From the NCBI RefSeq assembly GCF_001647715.1, contig NZ_CP015600.1, forward strand, positions 5,890,001 to 5,954,000: 64,000 bases of DNA, in the 5' to 3' direction. Position 1 is the stretch's first letter, and each line of letters starts with the position of its first letter. Positions 36,827 through 45,707 of the stretch are shown one piece after another. The stretch is from Pseudomonas antarctica. Its GTDB lineage: Bacteria > Pseudomonadota > Gammaproteobacteria > Pseudomonadales > Pseudomonadaceae. The notes beneath the pieces are model-generated. The model did not search any database. It was not told the DNA's origin and saw only the letters and a list, made by a program, of their open reading frames with translations. Position numbers and translations under genes: made by a program.

Positions 36827-38769
36827 CAATGCACCTCCGCAGGTTCACGCTTTATAGGGGCTTTCACCGGGGCGGCGTCTTCGAGCAAGGCGTCAGCGAC
36901 CAGTTCGGCGATGTCCTTGATCAATGGGCGCGGCTCGACGACGCCTTCGAGCATCGCCGTGCATTGCGGGCAGCCCACGGCCACCAGCTCGGCGCCGGTT
37001 TCGCGGATGTCTTCCATACGCATATCCGGGATACGTTGCTTGCCGGGGATATCGGTGATGGGCGCACCACCGCCACCGCCACAGCAGCGCGAGCGGAAAC
37101 CGGAGCGTTGCATTTCCTTGACCTCGATACCCAGCGCCCGCAGCACTTGGCGCGGCGCCTCGTATTCGCCGTTGTAGCGGCCGAGGTAGCACGGGTCGTG
37201 ATAGGTCACGCTACTGCCCTTGTGCTGGCCCAGGTTCAGCGCCCCCTCGCCGATCAGCTCGGCCATGAACGTGCTGTGGTGCTGCACGAGGTAGTTGCCG
37301 TTGAAGGCGCCGTATTCGTTTTTCAGCACATGGAAACTGTGCGGGTCGCAGGTGACGATGCGCTTGAAGCTGTACTTGGCCAGGGTCTGGATATTGCGCG
37401 CAGCCAGCAGCTGGAACGTGGCTTCGTCCCCCAGACGCCGCGCCACATCACCGCTGTCGCGCTCCTCCAGGCCCAGCACCGCAAAGTCGACGCTGGCCGC
37501 TTTCAGCACCTTGACGAAGGCGCGCAAGGTGCGTTGATTGCGCATGTCGAAGGCACCGTCGCCCACCCAGAACAACACATCGGCGCTGCCTTTTTCGCTG
37601 AGCAGCGGCAGGTTCAAATCCGCCGCCCAGTTCAGGCGACCGCCCGGTGCGAAGCCGCCGGGGTTGTCGGTGGCGATCAGGTTCTCGAGGACTTCGGCGC
37701 CCTTGTTCGGCGTGGCACCTTTTTCCAGGGTGAGATGGCGGCGCATGTCGACGATGGCGTCCACGTGCTCGATCATCATTGGGCACTCTTCCACACAGGC
37801 ACGGCAGGTGGTGCACGACCACAGGGTGTCGGCGTCCACCAGACCGTTGACGATTGGCTGGTGCGGGTTGCCGCTGTGTTCGCCAATCGGCTTGCCTGGA
37901 TACGGGCTGCCGGCAAAGTTGGCATCGGTGCCGCCGGCCAGGCCAACCACCATGTCCTGGATCAGCTTCTTCGGGTTCAATGGCTGGCCGGCCGCAAAGG
38001 CCGGGCACGCGGCTTCGCACTTGCCGCACTGCACGCAGGCGTCGAAACCAAGCAGTTGGTTCCAGGTGAAATCCTTGGGTTTTTCCACGCCCAGTGGCGC
38101 AGTTTTATCGCTCAAGTCCAGCGGTTTCAAACCGGTGGAGCGGCCGCCACCAAAGCGCTCGGCGCGGCGGTGCCAGGCCAGGTGCAGGGCACCGGCGAAG
38201 GCATGCTTCATCGGGCCGCCCCAGGTCATGCCGAAGAACATCTCGGACACGCCCCACAACACACCGACACCGAGCAGTGCGGCGAGCAGCCAGCCGCCAA
38301 AGTCAGCCGGCAGAACCCCGGCCACCGGCAAGGTCACCAGGAAGAAGCTCACCGAGAACGCCATCAGGCTTTTCGGCAGGCGCATCCACGGGCCTTTCGA
38401 CAGGCGTGACGGCGGGTTACGCCGGCGCAGGTAGACGAACGTGGCGCCGACAAACATCAGCACCGAGGCGAGCAGCAACGCGTAGCCGAGGATGCGGTTA
38501 TGCAGGCCGAAGCCGTGGACCAGAATCGCCAACAGCGCCGACAGCACAAAGCCCAGGGCCGTGGCGACGTGGGTGTTGGCGATGTATTTGTCGCGGGCGA
38601 CGACGTGGTGCAGGTCGACCATGTAGCGCTTGGGCATGGCCAGCAGGCCGCCGAGCAAGTCGACCCTGGAGGCGCGGCCCCGGCGCCACATGTTCACCCG
38701 GCGCAATGCGCCGAGGGCGGCAAGGCCCAGGGCGGCAAACAAGAGAATAGGCAGCAAGGTGTTCAACAT
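36826..38769 (-). CDS. dgcB: Dimethylglycine catabolism iron-sulfur membrane protein DgcB
   Basis: A 647-residue protein. Six or so helices in the first 220 residues form a membrane anchor of the nitrate-reductase-gamma/HdrE type. Two 4Fe-4S motifs follow (CVQCGKCEAACP and CTTCRACVEECP, about 265-340), then two CCG domains with RSRCCGGGGGAPIT near 560. It links DgcA to the respiratory chain. The GGAG site sets the ATG at 38769; a REP doublet lies between it and dgcA. Confidence 0.94.
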   Translation of the reverse strand: MLNTLLPILLFAALGLAALGALRRVNMWRRGRASRVDLLGGLLAMPKRYMVDLHHVVARDKYIANTHVATALGFVLSALLAILVHGFGLHNRILGYALLLASVLMFVGATFVYLRRRNPPSRLSKGPWMRLPKSLMAFSVSFFLVTLPVAGVLPADFGGWLLAALLGVGVLWGVSEMFFGMTWGGPMKHAFAGALHLAWHRRAERFGGGRSTGLKPLDLSDKTAPLGVEKPKDFTWNQLLGFDACVQCGKCEAACPAFAAGQPLNPKKLIQDMVVGLAGGTDANFAGSPYPGKPIGEHSGNPHQPIVNGLVDADTLWSCTTCRACVEECPMMIEHVDAIVDMRRHLTLEKGATPNKGAEVLENLIATDNPGGFAPGGRLNWAADLNLPLLSEKGSADVLFWVGDGAFDMRNQRTLRAFVKVLKAASVDFAVLGLEERDSGDVARRLGDEATFQLLAARNIQTLAKYSFKRIVTCDPHSFHVLKNEYGAFNGNYLVQHHSTFMAELIGEGALNLGQHKGSSVTYHDPCYLGRYNGEYEAPRQVLRALGIEVKEMQRSGFRSRCCGGGGGAPITDIPGKQRIPDMRMEDIRETGAELVAVGCPQCTAMLEGVVEPRPLIKDIAELVADALLEDAAPVKAPIKREPAEVH

Positions 38770-38819
38770 GGTGAAGCTCCCAAAGACCACACAGGTCTAC
38801 TGTGAAACCGGACCTTAAT

Positions 38820-38906
38820 GTGGGAGGGGGCTTGCTCCCGATGGCGGACTGTCAGTTCCTGTATCTGTCGCTGACCCACCGCTATCGGGAGCAAGCCCCC
38901 TCCCAC
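38820..38906. repeat. REP doublet inside the dgc operon (between dgcA and dgcB)
   Basis: Arms GTGGGAGGGGGCTTGCTCCC and GGGAGCAAGCCCCCTCCCAC, separated by about 45 bp. Confidence 0.9.
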
Positions 38907-38939
38907 ACTTGACCGAGTACACAGTGGCTCAGTGTCGGG

Positions 38940-41000
38940 TCAGAAATCCTTGCAAAGGCGCAGGGCGTCATAGATGGCGGCGTGGGTATTGCGCTGGGCC
39001 ACACAATCACCGATGCGGAACAGCAAGTACCCGTCACCCGTTTCGCTCAGGCACGGCTGCGGCTTGATCGCGAACAGGGCTTCGATGTCCATCTGGCCTT
39101 TGTTGCGCGAACCTTCCTTGAGCCCGTAATAGATTTCTTCATCCGGGCGCACGCCGTTCTCGACGACCACCTGATCGACCACCCGCTCTTCTTTGGCGCC
39201 GGTGTATTCGTTCTCCAGCACCGCCACCAGCTTGTCGCCTTCGCGGTAGACCTTTTCCAGCATCATGTCGCCGGTCATGATCACTTCCTTGGGGTACATG
39301 CTGCGGTAGTACGTCGGGAACGACGTACCGCCAATGGCCACACCCGGTTTGATATCGTCAGTGACGATCTCGACCTGGCTGCCCTTGTCCGCCAGGAAGT
39401 CCGCCACCGACATGCCGGTGAATTCGCAAATGGTGTCGTACACCAGCACGTTCTTGCCCGGCGCGACTTTGCCGTCGAGCACGTCCCAACTGCTGACCAC
39501 CAGGCCTTCGGCCGCGCCCCAGTGTTCGTTCTGCTCCAGGAACGGATGACCGCCCACCGCCAGCACGACCACGTCCGGACGCAGGTCCAGGATGGTCGCC
39601 GCGTCCGCCGCCACGCCCAGGCGCAGGTCGACGTTCAGGCGTGCCAGTTCCAGCTGGAACCAGCGGGTGATGCCGGCAATCTGGTCACGCTGCGGGGCTT
39701 TGGACGCGGTGGTGATTTGCCCGCCGATAAAGTCTTTCTTCTCGAAGAGGGTTACATCGTGGCCACGCTCGGCGGCAACGCGCGCCGCTTCCATCCCGGC
39801 AGGACCGGCCCCCACCACCACGACTTTGCGTTTGGGCCCGGTGGATTTCTCGATGATGTGCGGCACACCCATGTATTCACGGGACGTCGCGGCGTTCTGG
39901 ATGCACAACACGTCCAACCCCTGGTACTGGCGGTCGATGCAGTAGTTGGCGCCGACGCACTGCTTGATCTGGTCGATCTGGCCCATCTTGATCTTGGCGA
40001 TCAGGTGCGGGTCGGCGATATGGGCACGGGTCATGCCGACCATGTCTACATAGCCGCCTTCCAGAATGCGCGTGGCCTGGTTCGGGTCCTTGATGTTCTG
40101 CGCGTGCAGCACCGGGGCCTTGACCACTTCCTTGATACCGGCGGCCAAGTGCAAAAACGGCTCCGGTGGATAACTCATGTTCGGGATCACGTTGGCCAGG
40201 GTGTTGTGGGTGTCGCAACCTGAACCCACGACGCCGATAAAATCGAGCATGCCGGTGTCGTCGTAATACTTGGCGATCTGTTTCATGTCCTCGTGGGACA
40301 AGCCGTCCGGATGGAACTCATCGCCGCACAGGCGGATGCCCACACAGAAATCCGGGCCGACTTCCTTGCGTACCGCCTTCAAGACTTCCAGGCCGAAACG
40401 CATGCGGTTTTCAAAGCTGCCGCCCCATTCGTCGGTGCGTTTGTTGACCCGTGGGCTCCAGAACTGGTCGATCATGTGCTGGTGCACCGCCGACAGCTCC
40501 ACGCCGTCCAGGCCACCGGCTTTCGCCCGCGCCGCAGCCGTGGCGTAGTTGCCGATCACGCGCCAGATTTCTTCCGGCTCGATGGTCTTGCAGGTGGCGC
40601 GGTGCACCGGCTCGCGGATGCCCGATGGCGACAGCAAGGTCGGCCAGTGTTCGCCGTCCCAACGCGAGCGGCGGCCCATGTGGGTAATCTGGATCATGAT
40701 CTTGGCGCCATGCTTGTGCATGGCATCGGCCAGGTTCTGGAAGTGCGGGATGATCCGGTCGTCGGCCAGGTTCACCGATTTCCACCAGCCTTGCGGGCTG
40801 TCGATGGCCACGCTGGAAGAACCGCCGCAGATGGCCAGGCCGATCCCGCCCTTGGCTTTCTCTTCGTAATACTTCACATAGCGGTCGGTGGTCATGCCGC
40901 CGTCGGTGGCATACACCTCGGCGTGGGCGGTACTGAGCACGCGGTTGCGGATGGTCAGTTTGCCGATCTGGATCGGCGCAAACATTGCTTCGAAAGCCAT
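38940..41000 (-). CDS. dgcA: Dimethylglycine demethylase catalytic subunit DgcA
   Basis: A 686-residue NADH:flavin oxidoreductase-like enzyme. The FMN barrel (about 1-340) includes MIQITHMGRRSRWDG and DGVELSAVHQHMIDQFWSP. A 4Fe-4S cluster loop is CVGANYCIDRQYQGLDVLC (about 345-365). The C-terminal FAD/NAD region shows VVVVGAGPAGMEAARVAAERG. It demethylates dimethylglycine to sarcosine. The gene starts 15 bp after the DUF5943 gene, in one operon. Confidence 0.96.
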   Translation of the reverse strand: MAFEAMFAPIQIGKLTIRNRVLSTAHAEVYATDGGMTTDRYVKYYEEKAKGGIGLAICGGSSSVAIDSPQGWWKSVNLADDRIIPHFQNLADAMHKHGAKIMIQITHMGRRSRWDGEHWPTLLSPSGIREPVHRATCKTIEPEEIWRVIGNYATAAARAKAGGLDGVELSAVHQHMIDQFWSPRVNKRTDEWGGSFENRMRFGLEVLKAVRKEVGPDFCVGIRLCGDEFHPDGLSHEDMKQIAKYYDDTGMLDFIGVVGSGCDTHNTLANVIPNMSYPPEPFLHLAAGIKEVVKAPVLHAQNIKDPNQATRILEGGYVDMVGMTRAHIADPHLIAKIKMGQIDQIKQCVGANYCIDRQYQGLDVLCIQNAATSREYMGVPHIIEKSTGPKRKVVVVGAGPAGMEAARVAAERGHDVTLFEKKDFIGGQITTASKAPQRDQIAGITRWFQLELARLNVDLRLGVAADAATILDLRPDVVVLAVGGHPFLEQNEHWGAAEGLVVSSWDVLDGKVAPGKNVLVYDTICEFTGMSVADFLADKGSQVEIVTDDIKPGVAIGGTSFPTYYRSMYPKEVIMTGDMMLEKVYREGDKLVAVLENEYTGAKEERVVDQVVVENGVRPDEEIYYGLKEGSRNKGQMDIEALFAIKPQPCLSETGDGYLLFRIGDCVAQRNTHAAIYDALRLCKDF

Positions 41001-41015
41001 GGCAGGGTCCTCGAC

Positions 41016-41546
41016 TTACAACGGCTTGACGGTGAACAGCCCGTCGTCGTGGCCTTCTTCGGAGCCACCGTAGACTTGTTCGGCCACCGTGCGGATGTTA
41101 CTGCCGCGCGCTTGCAGAATCTGGTCCATGGCGCCGGCAAACCACCCGGTGAACATGTAGTCGACCTTGCGCCCGACCTTGCCGTACACATAGACGAATG
41201 CCGAGTGTTCGAGCTTGACGCTGGCGGTGCCTTTGTCGAGGTCGATGTCCTGGATCTTGAACAGGCCCCAGCCGCGTTGCGACAGGCGTTTCATGTAGTG
41301 CTCGAACACCGCAACGCCTTCCAGGCCGTGGCATTCAGCTTCTTTTTCACACCAGTGCCAGGCGGATTTGTAGCCGGCCTTGTAGAGGATTTCGGCGTAG
41401 GCTTCGCTGCCCAGCACTTCTTCGATACCCATGTGGTTATTGACGAAGAAATGGCGCGGCACGTACAGCATCGGCAGGGCGTCGGAGGTCCAGACACCGG
41501 TTTCGCTGTCGACTTCGATTGGCAATTGCGGGGCGATCTTGGCCAT
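41016..41546 (-). CDS. DUF5943 protein linked to dimethylglycine catabolism
   Basis: A 176-residue soluble protein (LPMLYVPRHFFVNNHMGIEEVL, then CHGLEGVAVFEHYMKRLSQRGWGLF) of the DUF5943 family, which has a 4-vinyl-reductase-like ligand-binding look. It is conserved upstream of dgcA in Pseudomonas (PA5397 in my recollection). Role unproven; it could bind a methylamine ligand or help DgcAB assembly. Its start is at 41546, 213 bp from the dipeptidase gene. Confidence 0.82.
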   Translation of the reverse strand: MAKIAPQLPIEVDSETGVWTSDALPMLYVPRHFFVNNHMGIEEVLGSEAYAEILYKAGYKSAWHWCEKEAECHGLEGVAVFEHYMKRLSQRGWGLFKIQDIDLDKGTASVKLEHSAFVYVYGKVGRKVDYMFTGWFAGAMDQILQARGSNIRTVAEQVYGGSEEGHDDGLFTVKPL

Positions 41547-41626
41547 GGAAACTTAACTCCAAACAATTCGGTTTCAGTGCTTAGCAAAGCTTTTGCCTTG
41601 CTCTTATAAACAAGCCGTGTGAATGA

Positions 41627-41755
41627 CTTTGGAGCCGTAGCGAGCACGTCGAGAGCAAGGAAGGACCGGAGCGACAAGCGAGACAGTACGGTACGTACGG
41701 CGAGTTTGGCGCGAGGACCTGACGCAGCTATCGGCGAGCGGAGTAGGCTCCAGAG
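41627..41755. repeat. 129 bp element with terminal inverted repeats
   Basis: CTTTGGAGCC (41627-41636) and GGCTCCAGAG (41746-41755) are inverted with one G-U-compatible mismatch and enclose a purine-rich, gene-free interior with a TACGGTACGTACGG motif. It fills most of the gap between the dipeptidase and DUF5943 genes. It could be a non-autonomous mobile element or a structured RNA. Confidence 0.5.
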
Positions 41756-41759
41756 TTAT

Positions 41760-42737
41760 TCACTCGCCCCAGACGTCTTTCAAGACATTGACCCAGTTCT
41801 CGCCCATGATCTTGCGCACCACGCGCTCGCTGTGGCCGCGCTTGAGCAGGGTCTCGGTGAGGTTGGGGAACTCGCCCACGGTGCGGATGCCCAGCGGGTT
41901 GATGATCTTGCCGAAGCTGGTCAGGCGGCGGGCATAACCCTTGTCGTGGGTCAGCATTTCGAAGAAATCCTGGCCATGGCCCTGGGTGAAGTCGGTGCCG
42001 ATGCCGATGGCGTCTTCGCCAACGATGTTCATGGTGTATTCAATGGCTTCGGCGTAGTCGTCGATGGTCGAATCAATGCCCTTGGCCAGGAACGGCGCGA
42101 ACATGGTCACGCCGACAAAACCGCCGTGGTCGGCAATGAACTTCAGCTCTTCATCGGACTTGTTGCGCGGGTGCTCTTTGAGGCCCGACGGCAGACAGTG
42201 GGAGTAGCACACCGGCTTTTTCGATTCGAGGATGACTTCTTCGGAAGTCTTGGAGCCGACGTGGGACAGGTCGCACATGATGCCGACGCGGTTCATTTCG
42301 GCAACGATCTCACGGCCGAAACCCGACAGGCCGCCGTCGCGCTCGTAGCAGCCAGTGCCGACGAGGTTCTGGGTGTTGTAGCACATCTGCACCACACCGA
42401 CGCCGAGCTGCTTGAAGATCTCGACGTAGCCCAGTTGGTCTTCAAATGCATGGGCGTTCTGGAAGCCGAAGATGATGCCGGTCTTGCCCAGTTCCTTGGC
42501 TTTGCGGATGTCGGCGGTGGTTTTCACCGGGATCACCAGGTCGCTGTTCTCACGGATCAGGGTCTGGCTGGCCACAATGTTATTGATCGTGGCCTGGAAC
42601 CCTTCCCACACCGACACGGTGCAGTTGGCGGCGGTCAGGCCACCTTTGCGCATGTCCTCGAACAGGTCGCGGTTCCACTTGGCAATGATCAGCCCGTCGA
42701 TAACGATGCTGTCGGCGTGCAATTCGGCTGGGCTCAT
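41760..42737 (-). CDS. Membrane dipeptidase (renal dipeptidase, peptidase M19 family)
   Basis: A 325-residue metal-dependent amidohydrolase. HADSIVIDGLIIAKWN starts the barrel, CDLSHVGSKTSEEVI and KKPVCYSHCLPSGLKEHPRN carry metal-binding histidines, and GIGTDFTQGHGQDFF the catalytic Asp. Although the family cleaves dipeptides, this gene is regularly linked to glycine betaine catabolism (PA5396 in memory), so the natural substrate may be a related amide. The GGGG site precedes the ATG at 42737; the upstream frame adds 49 residues of poor sequence. Confidence 0.9.
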   Translation of the reverse strand: MSPAELHADSIVIDGLIIAKWNRDLFEDMRKGGLTAANCTVSVWEGFQATINNIVASQTLIRENSDLVIPVKTTADIRKAKELGKTGIIFGFQNAHAFEDQLGYVEIFKQLGVGVVQMCYNTQNLVGTGCYERDGGLSGFGREIVAEMNRVGIMCDLSHVGSKTSEEVILESKKPVCYSHCLPSGLKEHPRNKSDEELKFIADHGGFVGVTMFAPFLAKGIDSTIDDYAEAIEYTMNIVGEDAIGIGTDFTQGHGQDFFEMLTHDKGYARRLTSFGKIINPLGIRTVGEFPNLTETLLKRGHSERVVRKIMGENWVNVLKDVWGE

Positions 42738-42956
42738 CAGGCGTCCCCTTATTGGCGATTCATGCGCCGAATCGTCTGCCGGCGCTTTGGGGCCAGCATA
42801 TGCCCAGGGGCAACCTGAGCCGGGTGCAAAAACGACAGGGGAATTGCCGAAAGCGTCAATCAACGACAAAGGCCTACATGACATCTCTGACTGGTAGCTG
42901 TTCTTTGTCCCACGCTTGAGCCAGAATTTGCTTCATCACCTATATGAGACGGCGCA

Positions 42957-43358
42957 ATGAAATCGATTTTCCTGGCTTTGGCACTCATCGCAACCGGCGT
43001 GCACGCGGCAGAAGACACCGACAACACGCCGTGCGATGGCATCGAGAACGACAAGCAAACCCTGGAATGCGCCACTTTCAACAAAACCACCGCCGAGCAA
43101 TTGCTCAAGGATAACTACCAAGGCCTGCTGGAACGCATGGGTTCGACCTATGGCAGCAACAAGTCACAACTGGCCGACATTACCGCTCGTCTGAAGGATG
43201 CCCAGCAGAAGTGGGAAAAATTGCGTGATGCCGATTGCGCCGTGGACACCTTCCCGGCGGTGAACGGCAGCAAGGACTACGCGATTCAGCAGAATGACTG
43301 CCTGGCGCGGATGAGTGATGAGCGGTCGGAGTTTTTGGAGTCGATTGGCCAGGAATAA
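42957..43358 (+). CDS. LprI-family (DUF1311) periplasmic protein
   Basis: A 133-residue protein with a signal peptide (MKSIFLALALIATGVHAAED) and the DUF1311/lysozyme-inhibitor LprI fold with four conserved cysteines (Cys in NTPCDGI, LECATF, DADCAVD and QNDCLARM). Possible role in lysozyme inhibition. It opens a short run of plus-strand genes of unknown function that interrupts the catabolic cluster. Confidence 0.82.
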   Translation: MKSIFLALALIATGVHAAEDTDNTPCDGIENDKQTLECATFNKTTAEQLLKDNYQGLLERMGSTYGSNKSQLADITARLKDAQQKWEKLRDADCAVDTFPAVNGSKDYAIQQNDCLARMSDERSEFLESIGQE

Positions 43359-43399
43359 GCCAGATTCAAAGCTTCCAGGATTATTGAAAAGGAATTCAC

Positions 43400-43882
43400 A
43401 TGTATTACCCACGCGAAGCGCAGAGGGATTTCCTCTACACGCGCGCCGCCCTGCTGTTTTTGGCCATGCTGATACTGTCGCTGATGCTGAGCTTGTCAGT
43501 GAGCCGGGGTGCTCCTTTTGCACTGATAAAGGCGGCGCCCATCGAAACCATCGGGCACATCACCCAACTGGAAAGCCTCAGCGCCTGGGCCTCAAGCACC
43601 AACGTGTATTACGCCTTCGACCATGAAGGCCAACGCATCGAAGGCATGGTGAACAACAGCAGCTACATCGACGACCCTGGCTACGAAGTGGGCAGCCCGG
43701 TCCCCGTGGTGTACTCAAAATGGTTTCCAACGGTGCATAACATCAAGGCGAACCTTAAATCGAGTTCGCCTAACTTCTACATCATGAGCGTAAGCGTCGG
43801 CTTGATGATGGTGTTCGCGATACTGATGTTCTGGACGGCACATCAGATCTATCAACATCAAGAAGAAGACCGGCATTACTGA
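43400..43882 (+). CDS. DUF3592 membrane protein
   Basis: A 160-residue protein with helices at about 14-35 (ALLFLAMLILSLMLSLSVS) and 130-150 (VSVGLMMVFAILMFWTAH), and a beta-rich periplasmic part between (STNVYYAFDHEGQRIEG, VPVVYSKWFPTVHNIKA) typical of DUF3592. Function unknown. AAAAGGA lies before the ATG. Confidence 0.78.
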   Translation: MYYPREAQRDFLYTRAALLFLAMLILSLMLSLSVSRGAPFALIKAAPIETIGHITQLESLSAWASSTNVYYAFDHEGQRIEGMVNNSSYIDDPGYEVGSPVPVVYSKWFPTVHNIKANLKSSSPNFYIMSVSVGLMMVFAILMFWTAHQIYQHQEEDRHY

Positions 43883-43922
43883 TACTCGCCACTCAGCCTC
43901 CACTTTATTTAATAGGCCATTC

Positions 43923-44339
43923 ATGACTATTTGCGGCATCGAAATCAAAGGCAGCGAAGCCATCATCGCCGTCGCCTTCCTGGACAACCAGGCGCTGACC
44001 CACGTCGCCCTGGCTACCAAAAAAATCGCCCTTGAAGACGATGATGAAGCCGCCAACGTCAAAGCCTTCGCCGCCCAGGTGAAGGCGTTTGTGCAGGCAA
44101 ACGCCATCACCCGTATCGCGATCAAGAAGCGCAGCAAGAAAGGTGAATTCGCCGGTGGGCCGACTACCTTCAAGATTGAAGGGGTGTTTCAGTTGTTGGA
44201 TGGGGTTGAGGTGACGTTGCTGTCACCACAGACCATTAATGCGCAGAACAAGAAACACAACTTTGATCTGCCGGCCTCGCTGAACAAGTATCAGCATGAG
44301 GCCTACAAGGCGGCGTGTTCGGCCTTGGTAAAGAAATAA
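43923..44339 (+). CDS. DUF3010 family protein
   Basis: A 138-residue soluble protein (MTICGIEIKGSEAIIAV...) with a RNase-H-like start (GIEIKGSEAI) and KKRSKKGEFAGGP. It is the DUF3010 family seen across gamma-proteobacteria. Function unknown. It is followed by a REP doublet. Confidence 0.85.
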   Translation: MTICGIEIKGSEAIIAVAFLDNQALTHVALATKKIALEDDDEAANVKAFAAQVKAFVQANAITRIAIKKRSKKGEFAGGPTTFKIEGVFQLLDGVEVTLLSPQTINAQNKKHNFDLPASLNKYQHEAYKAACSALVKK

Positions 44340-44357
44340 GCCACACCAAAGATCAAT

Positions 44358-44442
44358 GTGGGAGCTGGCTTGCCTGCGATGGCATCAACTGTGTGTCACT
44401 GATACACCGAGGTGCCCGCATCGCAGGCAAGCCAGCTCCCAC
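44358..44442. repeat. REP doublet (REPIN)
   Basis: Arms GTGGGAGCTGGCTTGCCTGC and TCGCAGGCAAGCCAGCTCCC lie between convergent DUF3010 and ATPase genes. Confidence 0.9.
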
Positions 44443-44460
44443 CTTTGAACCTTGTTGCCT

Positions 44461-45639
44461 TTAAATCCTTGTACGGCTTTTGTACAGCAGCCAATCACCA
44501 AAGGATTTGTCTTCCAGGGCATAGCCGCCCCGGCTCGACTTCCACACCAGCTCTTTGTCGCGCAGGGCATCGATACAGGCCTGAATCGTCTGGGTGCCCG
44601 GCACCACGTCGCTGCCCATGTCCTCCAGCGCTTTGCTGACGGCCGTGAGGGTGCTGTCCGTGAACGGCGCGAAGGGCTCGTTGGCGCGCGATCGCTCCAC
44701 CATCACTTCCAGCACGGCGCGTTGGGGAATGGTGAGATTGTTCCAGGCGCTTTCGAACTCAGTCCATATACCCGCACGCAATAGTTCGGCACGACTGTGC
44801 AGCAGTTGGCCCAAATTGCTGGCCTCGCCCAGTTCCAGCGCCACTTCACCGATGATGGTGCGCAGCATCTCGGGACGATGACCTGCCAACTCAAACGCCT
44901 CATCAATGTCGGCAGCGCTGAATTGATTGGTTTCGGCCAGGTGCGCGTTGAGGTGTGCGGTATAAGCCTGGGTGAACGCTTTGCCGAGCAAGGGGAACGG
45001 CGTGATGCTGGAGCCGAAAAACGGCTGACTTTTGCCCAACACCAGATGCGCAAGCTTGTCGCGATTGGAACCGGTGAACACGAGGTGCAAACCGCTGCCC
45101 TCCTCGTCACGGCCTTGGTTGAGCTGATCCCGGGCAGCCTTCAACGCAAACATCGCGTTGATCCCTGACTCGCTGGTTAAGGCGTGCTGCGCTTCGTCAA
45201 TCACCAGTACGACGGGTTTTTCCGCAGCACTGTGGAGCAATTCCAAGGCTTGGGTCAGCGTCGCACCGATCGGCAACTGTGGCTTGGTAAAGTCCCAGGA
45301 CAGGGTACGCAGAAAGCTGAGCTTCTCGATTCCCATGTTCTTGGCCAGTTTGCGAATGCCCTTTTCATAGGGCACCAGAGCAGCGGCAATCGCGCTGTCG
45401 ATCAACTCTGCCGGATCTTTCTCTTTGTCGGCCCAGAGATCGACATACACCGTCAGCCAACCCCGGAGCTGGCACTCCGGGATCAGGTCTTCGCGCAAAA
45501 ACGTGCTTTTACCGGTGCGCCGAGGCGCCGCCAGGAACAGGCCCGACGTGAAATCCTGAATCCCGGCCCCCACCAAACCGTCGGCAATGCTACTTGCCAG
45601 CGTGGGGCGGCGGAACACGAAGCCGCTGTTCTTCGACAT
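44461..45639 (-). CDS. P-loop ATPase of AAA/STAND type, role unknown
   Basis: A 392-residue protein. Walker A is LFLAAPRRTGKSTFLRED (about 35-52), Walker B is KPVVLVIDEAQHAL (about 145-158), and a sensor segment is LHLVFTGSNRDKLAHLV. The C-terminal third looks like winged-helix domains (TIPQRAVLEVMVERS, IQACIDALRDKELVWKSSRGG). No membrane helix. The gene stands alone, with palindromic AT-rich DNA just upstream. Proteins of this kind occur in stress and anti-phage contexts, but nothing here proves that. Confidence 0.8.
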   Translation of the reverse strand: MSKNSGFVFRRPTLASSIADGLVGAGIQDFTSGLFLAAPRRTGKSTFLREDLIPECQLRGWLTVYVDLWADKEKDPAELIDSAIAAALVPYEKGIRKLAKNMGIEKLSFLRTLSWDFTKPQLPIGATLTQALELLHSAAEKPVVLVIDEAQHALTSESGINAMFALKAARDQLNQGRDEEGSGLHLVFTGSNRDKLAHLVLGKSQPFFGSSITPFPLLGKAFTQAYTAHLNAHLAETNQFSAADIDEAFELAGHRPEMLRTIIGEVALELGEASNLGQLLHSRAELLRAGIWTEFESAWNNLTIPQRAVLEVMVERSRANEPFAPFTDSTLTAVSKALEDMGSDVVPGTQTIQACIDALRDKELVWKSSRGGYALEDKSFGDWLLYKSRTRI

Positions 45640-45663
45640 GGTTTTATACCCAATTATTCAAGC

Positions 45664-45704
45664 AACTATAAATTATAGTCGTGAGTATAATTAACTATAA
45701 TTGC
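45664..45704. promoter_or_regulatory. AT-rich palindromic operator upstream of the P-loop ATPase gene
   Basis: ACTATAAATTATAGT (45665-45679) is a perfect 7-1-7 palindrome. AACTATAA recurs at 45693-45700, after a related AGTATAATTA. The spacing suggests two repressor sites over the ATPase promoter. Confidence 0.55.
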
Positions 45705-45707
45705 CTG

